NCBI GenBank assembly: GCA_031963225.1 | Contig: JASSUD010000026.1 | Location: forward strand, 1-34,148 | Source of the DNA: JASSUD01 sp031963225 | GTDB taxonomy: Bacteria > Pseudomonadota > Gammaproteobacteria > Burkholderiales > Burkholderiaceae | DNA: 34,148 bases | Reading direction: 5' to 3' | In this document: positions 6,956 through 15,900 of the stretch, piece by piece | How positions within the stretch are numbered: position 1 is the stretch's first letter | Layout of the letters: each line of letters starts with the position of its first letter | The notes under the pieces: model-generated | What the model saw: the letters and a program-made list of their open reading frames with translations, nothing else | What the model was told of the DNA's origin: nothing | The model's database searches: none | Made by a program: the position numbers and the translations under genes

Positions 6956-9900
6956 TCATGTGAAGCTCTTGATAAACTCTAAAACCTTTTTTTCAGCGGA
7001 CTTTTGCGCATCCGGCTGTACGATTCGATCTCTTAAAGCAAGAGGCAGGCCAGCCACCTGTTGGGCTTGTTGAACTGCCTGCTTGAATTTGGCTTCCTGA
7101 TTCGCGTCGCTAAAAGGAACGCTCTGGAGCCCTTGAGCCGTATAGAAATACAAAGAGCCCTCCTGGATGTAAAAAGGGATTCCCTGATCAAAGCTTTGTT
7201 TGAGTAAGTATTCTGTGTAGATTCGTTCTATTTGCTGCCTGTTAAGCGTAGGCAGTAAGCGATAGAGTGTCCAGCGGTGTTTGGCTAATATCATAGCCGC
7301 TCTGCGCTTCACCACCCAGTTCGGCTCCTTCATCAACGCGACCAAGGCATCTAATGCCGAGGCTGAGAACCAAGACTGCTGACCTAAGGCAACAGCCGCG
7401 CAGTACCTCACATCCCAGTTCAGGTCCTTTGTCAACACGGCCAAGGCCTCTAAGGCTGAGGCCGGTAACGAAGACTGTTTACCTAACACCTCAGCCGCGC
7501 GGTACTTCACTTCCCTGTCCGAGTCCTTCATCAACGTGGTCAAAGCATTTACGGCCGAGGCTGGTAATGGAGACTGTTTACCTAAGGCGTCAGCCACGCT
7601 GCGCTTCACCTCCTTGTCCGGGTCATTCATCAACGCGATCAAGGCATCTAAGGCCGAGGTCGGTAACGGAGGCTGCTTACCTAAAGCATCAGCTGCGCTG
7701 CACTTCACATCCCAGCTCAGGTCCTTTTTCAACGCGATCAAGGCATCTAAAGCCGAGGCCGGCAACGAAGACTGTTTACCTAAGGCATCAGCTGCGCTAC
7801 GCTTCACCTCCCTGTTCAGAGCCTTCGTCAACGCGATTAAAGCATCTACGGCTGAAGCTGGTAACGAAGACTGTTTACCTAAGGCATCAGCCGCGCTGCA
7901 CTTCACATAACTATGTAAGTCCTTTGTCAACACGACCAAGGCATCTAAAGCCGAGGCTGGTAACGAAGAATACTTACCTAAGGCATCAGCCATGCTGCGC
8001 CTCACCTCCCAGTCCGAGTCCTTCGTCAACGTGATCAAGGCATCTAAGGCCGAGGTCGGTAACGAAGACTGCTTACCTAACACATTAGTCGCGCTGCGCT
8101 TCACCCCCCAATCCGGGTCCTTCGTCAACGTGATCAAGGCATCTAAGGCCGACGCCGGTAATGAACGCTGCTTACCTAAGGCATTAACCGCACTGCCCCT
8201 CACCTCCCGGTCGGGGTCCTTCGTCAACGCCATCAAAGCATCTAAGGCCGAGGCCGATAATGAAGAATGCTGATCTAACACATTAACCGCGCTGCGCTTC
8301 ATCCACGAGTCCGAGCCCTTCATCAACGTGATCAAGGCCTCAAAGTCCGATGTAAGGAACGAAGACTGCTGACCTCGGGCCAAGGCGACCAAAGCATCTA
8401 AAGCCGAGGCCGATAATGAAGAATGCTGATCGAAGACATCAGCCGCGTTGCGCTTCACCTCCCTGTCCAGCTCATTCTTCAACGCGGTCAAAGCATCGAA
8501 GGCAGCCGAGGCCGGTAACGAAGACTGCTTACATAAGGCATATAAAGCATTAACCGCGCTACGCTTCACCTCCATGTCCGGGTCATTCTTCAATGCAATC
8601 AACGCATCTAAGGCCGAGGCCGGTAACGAAGACTGCTTACCTAAGGCATCAGCCGCGCTACGCTTCACATCCCTGTTCGGAGCCTTCGTCAATGCGATTA
8701 AGGCATCTAAGGCTGAGGCCGGTAACGAAGACTGCTTGCCTAAGGCATCGGCCGCGCTGCACTTCACATAGCTGTGCAGGTCCTTCGTCAACGCGATCAA
8801 GGCATCTAAGGCTGAGGCCGATAAAGAAGATCGATAGCCAAGTGCATGTGCCACCCCTTTTTTTGTTCTCTCAGATGCCGCCCCCTTGAGACACTGGAGC
8901 AATACGTGCTCAGGAAACGTCGGCACAAACGCCAGCGTGCCTTGGCCTGTCTGATCCATTTCCAATCGTAGCCATTGTCCTAACCCTTGCTCCAGCCTGT
9001 CTCGGATTGTGGATGACAGCCCAACGCCAGGTACACGAGAGGCTTCATATAGACAATTCATCATCAGGCGCTGATGAGCCGCACCGAACAAATCACGTGG
9101 CTGTGCTTCAAGCAAAGTAAAGAATCGGTTCAGCGCCTCTCCCCGCAACAACCCTGAGACGAACCACCAAAAAATTTCATAGCGTGGGTTGTATTTGTGC
9201 TGGCGAACAAATGCGTCGGGGGACGCTTGCTTCCACTGCAGGGTATTGGCAGACAGCAGGGTGATCTCTCGCTCCGCTTCCCAATGCTGAACAAAATGCT
9301 TAGCTGCCGAAAATTCTTGAAACGTCAAATGCATGAAATGGTAACTAGGTTGCCCTCCTTCAGCCTCATTGGTATGCAGGAAAGAAAGTTTTTTGAGGTG
9401 ACTTTCTAACGTCAGAGGGAGGGGAGCACCTCCCTGCTCCAATTGCTCAATGAGATTGTCCACATAAGGTATATCAAATTCGATACTGTTATCCTGTAAT
9501 CCTTGAAAAGCCAAGGCCCCCAGAAAATCATGTTCTGTTTTAACGGCTTGCTCAATACGGGATGCTCTTCTCAGTGCATAGACGGCCTCAGCGGACAATA
9601 ACTTTCCGTCTTCCAGCTTGCCTAGCCGAAGGATATCCTTACGCCATAATTTGTTGATCATGGCTTGATATAAGGTGGTAACCGTCATGGTGCCTTGCGC
9701 CACTTCTTGTATGCGCTTAATTTCATCCCAACTGTAGCAAAGTACGTCTAGTTGGATCGGCACGTTGACCAGCTCCTGGAGAAAGGCATTGGCCTGAATG
9801 AAATGCTTCACCTCTTCAGTATCCAAAGATGACACAATCTCCCGATTATCCAGGTAAGCCATCACGTTTTCTGGGCTAAAGCCCACCGTCTCCAATTCCA

Positions 9901-12097
9901 AATCCATCGGATCAACCTGTTTTAAATCTACGTAAGGCCGAGAGGTAATGACCACCGCCGACTGATTGAGCAAATTCTTGAGAAACCCAAACATCGGTTC
10001 GTGCTCCCCCCATTCCTGCGCAATTTCATCCCAGCCATCGAGCACAAAGAGCGTTTTCTCTTTCGCTGCTCCGTTAATATGCGCTTCGAGCGTCTTTGAT
10101 AGAGCCTGACCTTTTGGGTGACTATGGAAATAGATTTCATAAAACAAAGTCGCCAAATCACAGCTTTGCTTGCCCTTCAACGTGCGCAATGGAATCCACA
10201 GTAGGTAGTCAAAGCGATCTTGCCATTGTCCTTTCTGCATGTATTCGTAGACGATCTTTTTAGATAAAGTCGTTTTGCCTATGCCTGCCCGGCCTCGAAT
10301 CAGGATTCGTCTCAGGGTCACCGTCTTGTCTTGGCCTAGTCCTCGAGGCTCAAAGAGCTTCTCTAGCGGCACTAATTTCTGAGGGTTGGAATTGATTGCT
10401 TCAAAGCTCGGTAGGCGGTGGAAATAGTTTGGTGCGGCTTCTCCCTCTTTAAGCTTTTCCTCATCCCTACGCTCCTTCTCTTTTTCATGCTCCACAACCG
10501 CTAGATTGATATAGCAATGTTCCATCGACAAAGGTGGACCAGATAAACGTTGGATGGCTAAGCGTTGGGAAGAATATGATGCCTGCAAAGCTAATTGAAG
10601 TTGATCAGGCGTTACTAGCGATTCGCCTTTGATCTGTTTGATTTCTGTCAGGAGGCTCTCATACGCTCTCTGAACATTTAGCTCCCGTAAATCAGAGCCA
10701 TGGTCTTGTTTCAATGCCTCGAGCGCAGTCACGCACGTTTGATTCAAGAACAATGAAAAGGCTTCTGCCGTCAAACTATGCGCATGATCTTCTTGCAACT
10801 TCTGCAAACAAGCGCGATAGACTTTCTCCTCCATCAACGCAATACACCGCTTTTTTTCCCCTAAAAGCCGATTTAATAGCTTAAAAAAAGCAATGTGCAA
10901 GCCCTCATCCTGGTACCTCTGCCCCTTCCAATTGCTTGGTGTGCGCCATTTCGAATCTTCGATACGAATCGTAGTCGAGTTAACAATAAATTTCGGCAGG
11001 CATTGCTGAGCAGTACTGTTAAGCAACAGAGGAATAATCCTGTGTTCACTTTTTTTATATTCATAGCGGATTTGTAAAAAAGCCAATTCCGTCAACACAT
11101 GGTGGAATTCCTTTTCGTGTAAATTCGCCTCCACCACCTTGCGTATCGCAGCTTCAATCTGAGAAAAATCATTCGTACGCTGAGACGCTTCCTTATAAGC
11201 ACTTTGAATCGCCTCACAAAAAACCTGATAGTACGGTGAGGCCATATAGTGGCCTAACAGTTCTGAAGCGCACAGCACCACATGATCTACCGTGCCAGCG
11301 TGGTTGGGTAATAAGCAGAGTTGACTGGATAGAATATCGTTGGCTTTGGCCTTGTCCTCCAAGGTTGCTGGAAACGGTAAAGCCTGGTGGCCGCTCGCTG
11401 AGCGATCAGAATATAAATTAGAACGTAGGTTAGATAACCATTGAATCACGCGTTGAGAGGCTTCTGCATCGGCCTTGCCTAGTCGATTATTGTTATGTGC
11501 ATAGACCAAAAAAAGGCTGGGTGAGCTTTGACATAAGTCCAAATCTTGAAACTGTTTCAGGATAGTTTCGAAGACCTGCGCTGCCCACTGATGTTTTTCC
11601 TGCGGGCAGGCTTCTGCTGCCTGAGGCGATGATGTCAGTGAAGTTATTGAAGGAAAAAATGCAGTAGGCTGGACCAGAGCGAGGGTTCGATCCGCAGAAG
11701 AGGCCACATCAGGAGTCGATGTAGCAGGTATGGCTTCATGGCCCCATGCTTGCGCTTTTTCGTAACTCTTCTGCGCTTTGCCCAGTTCCCCCAAACTCTT
11801 CAAAACTTCTGCACGCTCAACATACACCTCAGCAATACGCTGCCGTAAGGACTCATCTTCTGGAGTTTGAGCGGTAAGTGCTTGGCTAAAAGCATTTTTC
11901 AGCTCCGATAAAGGTGTGCCCCTTTTGCGTGCGTTCTCAGCATTTTTAAAAGTTACTTTAGCTTGATCATACGAGGCTAAGGCCATCTCGAACTGCTGCG
12001 CCGCCTTGCAGAAACGAGCCTCTTCCAAATGGTTTTGTGCCCGCATCTGCAGCTGTTTACTCATCAAATCTCGGGGAAGCAGGCTGGCAGCAAGCAT
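6956..12097 (-). CDS. giant TPR / TIR-SEFIR-like / NACHT ATPase with HEAT-repeat sensor
   Basis: This 1713-residue protein has an NLR (STAND) layout. Residues about 20-125 are TPR-like helices (AQQFEMALASYDQAKVTFKN). Residues about 190-350 resemble a TIR/SEFIR fold: FLVYAHNNN, then LRSNLYSDRS, VDHVVLCASELL and LTELAFLQIR (Glu337) before RIIPLLL. The NACHT domain has Walker A GRAGIGKTT (602-610), Walker B LFVLDGWDE (683-691) and a sensor-like VVITSRP. Residues 1085-1602 are about 16 HEAT-like repeats of 33 residues, followed by a cap. Members of this class bind a trigger through the repeats, oligomerise through NACHT and activate the N-terminal domain; which trigger and effect apply here is unknown. 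The first 350 residues closely match the divergent gene at 12986. A second ATG 11 codons in is a possible start, and neither has a clear ribosome binding site. No signal peptide, so cytoplasmic unless exported by a specialised system. Confidence 0.92.
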   Translation of the reverse strand: MLAASLLPRDLMSKQLQMRAQNHLEEARFCKAAQQFEMALASYDQAKVTFKNAENARKRGTPLSELKNAFSQALTAQTPEDESLRQRIAEVYVERAEVLKSLGELGKAQKSYEKAQAWGHEAIPATSTPDVASSADRTLALVQPTAFFPSITSLTSSPQAAEACPQEKHQWAAQVFETILKQFQDLDLCQSSPSLFLVYAHNNNRLGKADAEASQRVIQWLSNLRSNLYSDRSASGHQALPFPATLEDKAKANDILSSQLCLLPNHAGTVDHVVLCASELLGHYMASPYYQVFCEAIQSAYKEASQRTNDFSQIEAAIRKVVEANLHEKEFHHVLTELAFLQIRYEYKKSEHRIIPLLLNSTAQQCLPKFIVNSTTIRIEDSKWRTPSNWKGQRYQDEGLHIAFFKLLNRLLGEKKRCIALMEEKVYRACLQKLQEDHAHSLTAEAFSLFLNQTCVTALEALKQDHGSDLRELNVQRAYESLLTEIKQIKGESLVTPDQLQLALQASYSSQRLAIQRLSGPPLSMEHCYINLAVVEHEKEKERRDEEKLKEGEAAPNYFHRLPSFEAINSNPQKLVPLEKLFEPRGLGQDKTVTLRRILIRGRAGIGKTTLSKKIVYEYMQKGQWQDRFDYLLWIPLRTLKGKQSCDLATLFYEIYFHSHPKGQALSKTLEAHINGAAKEKTLFVLDGWDEIAQEWGEHEPMFGFLKNLLNQSAVVITSRPYVDLKQVDPMDLELETVGFSPENVMAYLDNREIVSSLDTEEVKHFIQANAFLQELVNVPIQLDVLCYSWDEIKRIQEVAQGTMTVTTLYQAMINKLWRKDILRLGKLEDGKLLSAEAVYALRRASRIEQAVKTEHDFLGALAFQGLQDNSIEFDIPYVDNLIEQLEQGGAPLPLTLESHLKKLSFLHTNEAEGGQPSYHFMHLTFQEFSAAKHFVQHWEAEREITLLSANTLQWKQASPDAFVRQHKYNPRYEIFWWFVSGLLRGEALNRFFTLLEAQPRDLFGAAHQRLMMNCLYEASRVPGVGLSSTIRDRLEQGLGQWLRLEMDQTGQGTLAFVPTFPEHVLLQCLKGAASERTKKGVAHALGYRSSLSASALDALIALTKDLHSYVKCSAADALGKQSSLPASALDALIALTKAPNRDVKRSAADALGKQSSLPASALDALIALKNDPDMEVKRSAVNALYALCKQSSLPASAAFDALTALKNELDREVKRNAADVFDQHSSLSASALDALVALARGQQSSFLTSDFEALITLMKGSDSWMKRSAVNVLDQHSSLSASALDALMALTKDPDREVRGSAVNALGKQRSLPASALDALITLTKDPDWGVKRSATNVLGKQSSLPTSALDALITLTKDSDWEVRRSMADALGKYSSLPASALDALVVLTKDLHSYVKCSAADALGKQSSLPASAVDALIALTKALNREVKRSAADALGKQSSLPASALDALIALKKDLSWDVKCSAADALGKQPPLPTSALDALIALMNDPDKEVKRSVADALGKQSPLPASAVNALTTLMKDSDREVKYRAAEVLGKQSSLPASALEALAVLTKDLNWDVRYCAAVALGQQSWFSASALDALVALMKEPNWVVKRRAAMILAKHRWTLYRLLPTLNRQQIERIYTEYLLKQSFDQGIPFYIQEGSLYFYTAQGLQSVPFSDANQEAKFKQAVQQAQQVAGLPLALRDRIVQPDAQKSAEKKVLEFIKSFT
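7292..8845 (-). repeat. array of about 16 HEAT-like repeats, 99-bp unit
   Basis: Within the NACHT-HEAT gene a 33-codon unit recurs about 16 times, with pattern ALGKQSSLPASALDALIALT and then K-D-x-x-x-x-V-K-R-S-A-A-D. Most units differ at only a few codons, even at the DNA level. One unit is shortened (near 8380) and one carries extra residues (near 8530), as expected from unequal exchange. The variable positions cluster at KDPDREVK, at one helix end. Confidence 0.9.
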
Positions 12098-12325
12098 ATT
12101 TTTTTGGGCTTAATTGTCTGATTTGTCTGATAAATTTCAATATTTTGAAATAGCTTACCAAATAGAAATATAAGAAAACGAGAAGGTCAATGCCTGAATT
12201 TATATTTTTAGTGGATTAGTTTTTTACAGCTCTGCGCTTTTAGGCTTGGATGTCTGCCGTCGAATATCCAGGCTTTATCCGAAAAGCGGATTACTCAACT
12301 TGATACGACTCTGGTTAAATGAATT
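12098..12325. other. divergent intergenic region, left part
   Basis: AT-rich sequence directly upstream of the NACHT-HEAT start; its promoter should be here, but no convincing -35/-10 pair stands out. Nothing recognisable is encoded. Confidence 0.4.
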
Positions 12326-12493
12326 ATGCGCAAGCACAAGGAGCTTAAAGACTATTTTGGGTCTATGAATTTTACGGAGGGAAGCTTTCAGAGCAATGCG
12401 GAGAATTTTAATATTTTTAAGCAGATATCGGAGTTAATGAAAAAATATCAAAGAGAGTTTTTAAGGGCGTATTCTGAGTCACAGCTTATGTAA
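12326..12493 (+). pseudogene. C-terminal fragment of a phospholipase D-type nuclease
   Basis: This open frame of 55 codons matches the nuclease at 6020 from FGSMNFTEG to YSESQLM, about 45 aligned residues, mostly identical. The His-Lys part of the HKD motif and everything before it is missing, so it cannot be active. The leading ten residues do not match. It shows that the nuclease gene, like the NACHT tail, was duplicated around the NACHT locus. Confidence 0.8.
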
Positions 12494-12601
12494 AGCAATC
12501 AAGGCGGAGAATAAGAATAATTATTAAAAACAGAATAATCTCATCTAATTTTCAGAAAATTAGACTGCGCTAACTATGCATTATTAGATTGTTACGGATG
12601 C

Positions 12602-12697
12602 TACGCAGGTATTCAAAAAGACTGCGCCACCAACCGCCAGAAAACTAAAAGCACGGTAGGTTGGTGGTGACGAAGGAACCCCAACATGCAAGCCACG
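12602..12697 (-). repeat. dispersed intergenic repeat, copy 1
   Basis: It begins with the end motif TACGCAGGTATTCAAAAAG, then carries the core in the orientation GGTAGGTTGGTGGTGACGAA and on to CCCCAACATGC. It pairs with copy 2 as a large inverted repeat. Confidence 0.85.
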
Positions 12698-12748
12698 ACG
12701 TCCTTGATGGCCAGCTTATAAATGCTCAAAACCAAAGATTAAACGTCA

Positions 12749-12845
12749 GTGGCGCGCATGTTGGGGTTCCTTCGTCACCCCAACCTACCGAGATGCATAT
12801 GTAAAAGGCCTTATCAAACTCTACTAAACCACAAGAAAAAGCAAA
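12749..12845 (+). repeat. dispersed intergenic repeat, copy 2
   Basis: The core runs in the opposite orientation to copy 1 (GCATGTTGGGGTTCCTTCGT to CAACCTACCG at 12756-12790). The A-rich flanking module ATGTAAAAG to ACCACAAGAA follows. The 35-base arms of copies 1 and 2 could form a long hairpin with a loop of about 66 bases. Confidence 0.85.
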
Positions 12846-12969
12846 AAACGGTGGGTTTGGGGGTGAGGTGCAACAGCGTGCATAAGCAGCACAACATAAG
12901 CAAAGTCGTTGTACGGTCATGTAAGCACAAAGCATACAAAACACCGCCGCCAGACTAAAACTAACAAAT

Positions 12970-12976
12970 AGAAGGA
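12970..12976 (+). promoter_or_regulatory. ribosome binding site deciding a GTG start
   Basis: AGAAGGA lies nine bases before GTG 12986. It supports that GTG as the true start of the NACHT-WD40 gene, since there is no nearby in-frame ATG. Confidence 0.7.
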
Positions 12977-12985
12977 ATATCGAGT

Positions 12986-15900
12986 GTGTTGCGTAATCCC
13001 ATTTCACAAGCCATAACAAGCACCCAAGCGCAGGTACTAGCAGCGCAAATTTATCTGGATCAGGCCCGTTTGCAAAAGACGGCGCAGCATCTTGATGTAG
13101 CCTTAATCTTATATGACCAGGCAAAAGTCGCTTTCAAAAATATCGCAGATGCACGCGAACTGTTTCCTCTTTTGTCAGAGGTGAAAGGCGCTTTTATACA
13201 AGCACTTACGCCTCAGACAGTGGAAGAAGAGGCATTGCGCCAGCGTATCGCGGAAGTCTATTTTGAGCGCGCGGAACTCTTGGATAATTTGGGAAAACCT
13301 CACAAAGCGCAGGCGAGTCGTAAAAAAGCGCAAGACTGGGGTTATTCAAAGAAGCAGCCTGCATCCCTCCCCTCAGCTGTTCTGCTTTCTGTGAGTGGCG
13401 CGCCGGCGTTGGAACAGAGCGCCGCGCCTACTTCCCTACCTGCCCATCAAAAAAGCACACTGGTAGATTATCTATTTGAAAAAGCGTTGTCGACACTGGG
13501 ATCATTAGAGGTATCCAATAAACCCAGCCTTTTTCTGGTGTATGCGCACGACAATGAAAATCATGGACGGGCTGAGGCCTCTACGGCTAAATATTTAATC
13601 GATAAGTTATCTCAAATCCGCGTCAACCTGTATTCCGATCAAACGCCGATGGGACAACCCTTTTCCAGCTCGCCGGAAGAGCTGGAAAAAGACGAACAGA
13701 TAGGAGATATCTTAACCAGTCAACTCTGTTTGTTGCCCGATCAGTTACGAGGCGATGTGAAACCGGTCGATAAGGTGGTGGTGTGTTGTTCTGAGGTGTT
13801 AGGAAGTTATCTACAATGGCCAGAATATCAAGAGTTTTATGAGAAGCTTCAAGAAGCCTATCCTCAAGATCGAGAGGCTTATCGCAAAGATGGTGAAAAA
13901 GCCGGTGCTTCAGCAATACGTACAGTAATCGAACAATTTTCACGTCAAGCAGGGTTTCATCATGTGTTGACGGAAATGGCTTTTTTGCAAATCCGGGCAC
14001 AGGAGCGAGGAGATGAACACGGCATTATTCCGGTTTCATTAACCCCCGAGAGTTATAAGCACTGCCTGGATCATTTTATTGAAGCAACCAAAGTGCGCAT
14101 GGAGGATATCCCCCGATTGGAGGAGCAAGCCAAAGCGGGACAAGCCGTGTATCCGAATCAAAGTCAGCACTGGGTACTGTTTAAGCTGATCGAGCGGGTT
14201 TTAGTGGGCAGCGATGAGGCTAAAACGTTTCTAAACAAGTTTTGGCAGGGGTACAGCGATTTTATTTCTCGTTTAAATAATGATAATGGGTCATCTACGC
14301 TGAGTGAGTTGGAGTTTGCCAAGTTCGTGGATGGCATCTTCGATGGCATACGCACCGCGCTGCACAGCCAGCTTGTCTTCACCGTGCAGCAACACCATCA
14401 ACAGTTACGGATGTTCCATGCAGATCCCCGAATTGCGTTGAAGGAACAATATTTCGCTGCCTTCAAGCAAGATGAGGCATTTAAGCAAACCCTCCAGCTC
14501 TATGTGGCACCCCACGGCAAAGTGAGCTTGAATGAGACTATTAACACTGTTCACCTTTTCCCCCAAGTTCGAACCTTTCTAAACGATAAATACGTGATCC
14601 TGTTGACGGGGGACTCCGGAGCGGGCAAAACCACGTTCAATCGCATCCTAGAAAAGCAATTATGGGACCAGAAAAAAGAACCCGATGCGATCCCGCTTTT
14701 TATTTCTCTAGCGAGTATTGATAAACCTGAGCACAATCTGATCGCCAAAGCATTAAAGAAAAAAGGACTGTCAGAATTTCAGATTCAGACTTTAAGGACA
14801 GAAAAACAAAAGTTCATCTTTATTTTGGACGGCTATGATGAGATTCGCCAGACCCGGAATATATATCTGAGCAATGGCATCAACCAACCTGACGGCTGGC
14901 AAGGCCGCATGGTTATCAGTTGTCGCAGTGAATATCTGGGCGAGGACTATCGAAGCCGTTTTCAACCTAATCCGCATCTGCAGGGCGAGGACCCGTCCTT
15001 TCAAGAAGTGGTGATCGCGCCGTTTTCAGAAGCAGAGCGTAGTCAGTATCTAGAAAAATATGTGCAGCACAACCAGATGACCTGGGCTGTGCAACGATAT
15101 CAAAACGCCCTAGAGCAGCCGTACTTAAAAGACTTGGTCAGCAGCCCTTTTTTGTTGCGTGTCGTACTTGAAGCCTTGCCTTACCTTGAAAGCGAGGGGA
15201 AAGCGCAAAGTGCCATCCAGTTACGCCTTGATCTGTATGACCAATTCATTAGACGTTCGTTTGAGCGCAACCAGCAGCGCTTAAGCACACAGGATTTAAC
15301 CGGAACCAAAAGAGAGATCTTTAGAGAGTTATGCGACGAAGGTTTTACCCAACACGGTATCGGATTTGTGCAAGACTTAGCGGTGCATCTGTATACCGAG
15401 AATGCAGGTAACCCGGTTGTCGAGTATTCGTTGCGCAAAGATAAGGGGAATTGGAAGGGCGCCTTTTTCGGTCGGGAAGAAGAAAAGCAACTACTGCGCG
15501 AAGCCTGGCCGTTGAGTCGAAGCGGTCATCAATACCGCTTTATCCATAAATCGCTGCTCGAATATTTGGTAGCGCAAGCGCTCTTCGAGTCGTTTGATGC
15601 GTGCATAGAGCTGGGTACTCGCCCCCGTCGAGGTAGTAATGCATCGATCTATAGTTTTGAAGCTCAGCCTATTTTACCCTCTCGGTCACAGCCAGAGATA
15701 TCGCTAGCTCCCAAGCATTGGGTTAGCGATCTGGGCGTGGTGCGATGGTTGACCGAGCGCGTTGAGCAAGAATCCACCTTTAGGCAGCAGTTGTTAGCGA
15801 TTATCGAGCGCTCTAAAACCGACAAAACGGTACGCCAAGCCGCAGCTAATGCGATTACGGTTTTAGTCAGAGCAGGGGTACATTTTAACGGAGCGAATTT

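Noticed and set aside
7292..8845. Regular 99-bp repetition considered as a CRISPR-like array
   Set aside because: The unit is in frame with a protein, there is no repeat/spacer alternation and no cas genes; it is a coding HEAT array.
7354..8889. Several long plus-strand open frames with repeats such as KASKAEAGNEDCLPKASAALRFTS
   Set aside because: They are antisense shadows of the HEAT repeat array; a 99-bp repeat without stops stays open in more than one frame.
12726..13124. 132-codon minus-strand open frame with hydrophobic residues and Cys
   Set aside because: It overlaps both repeat copy 2 and the NACHT-WD40 start, and has no ribosome binding site or family pattern.
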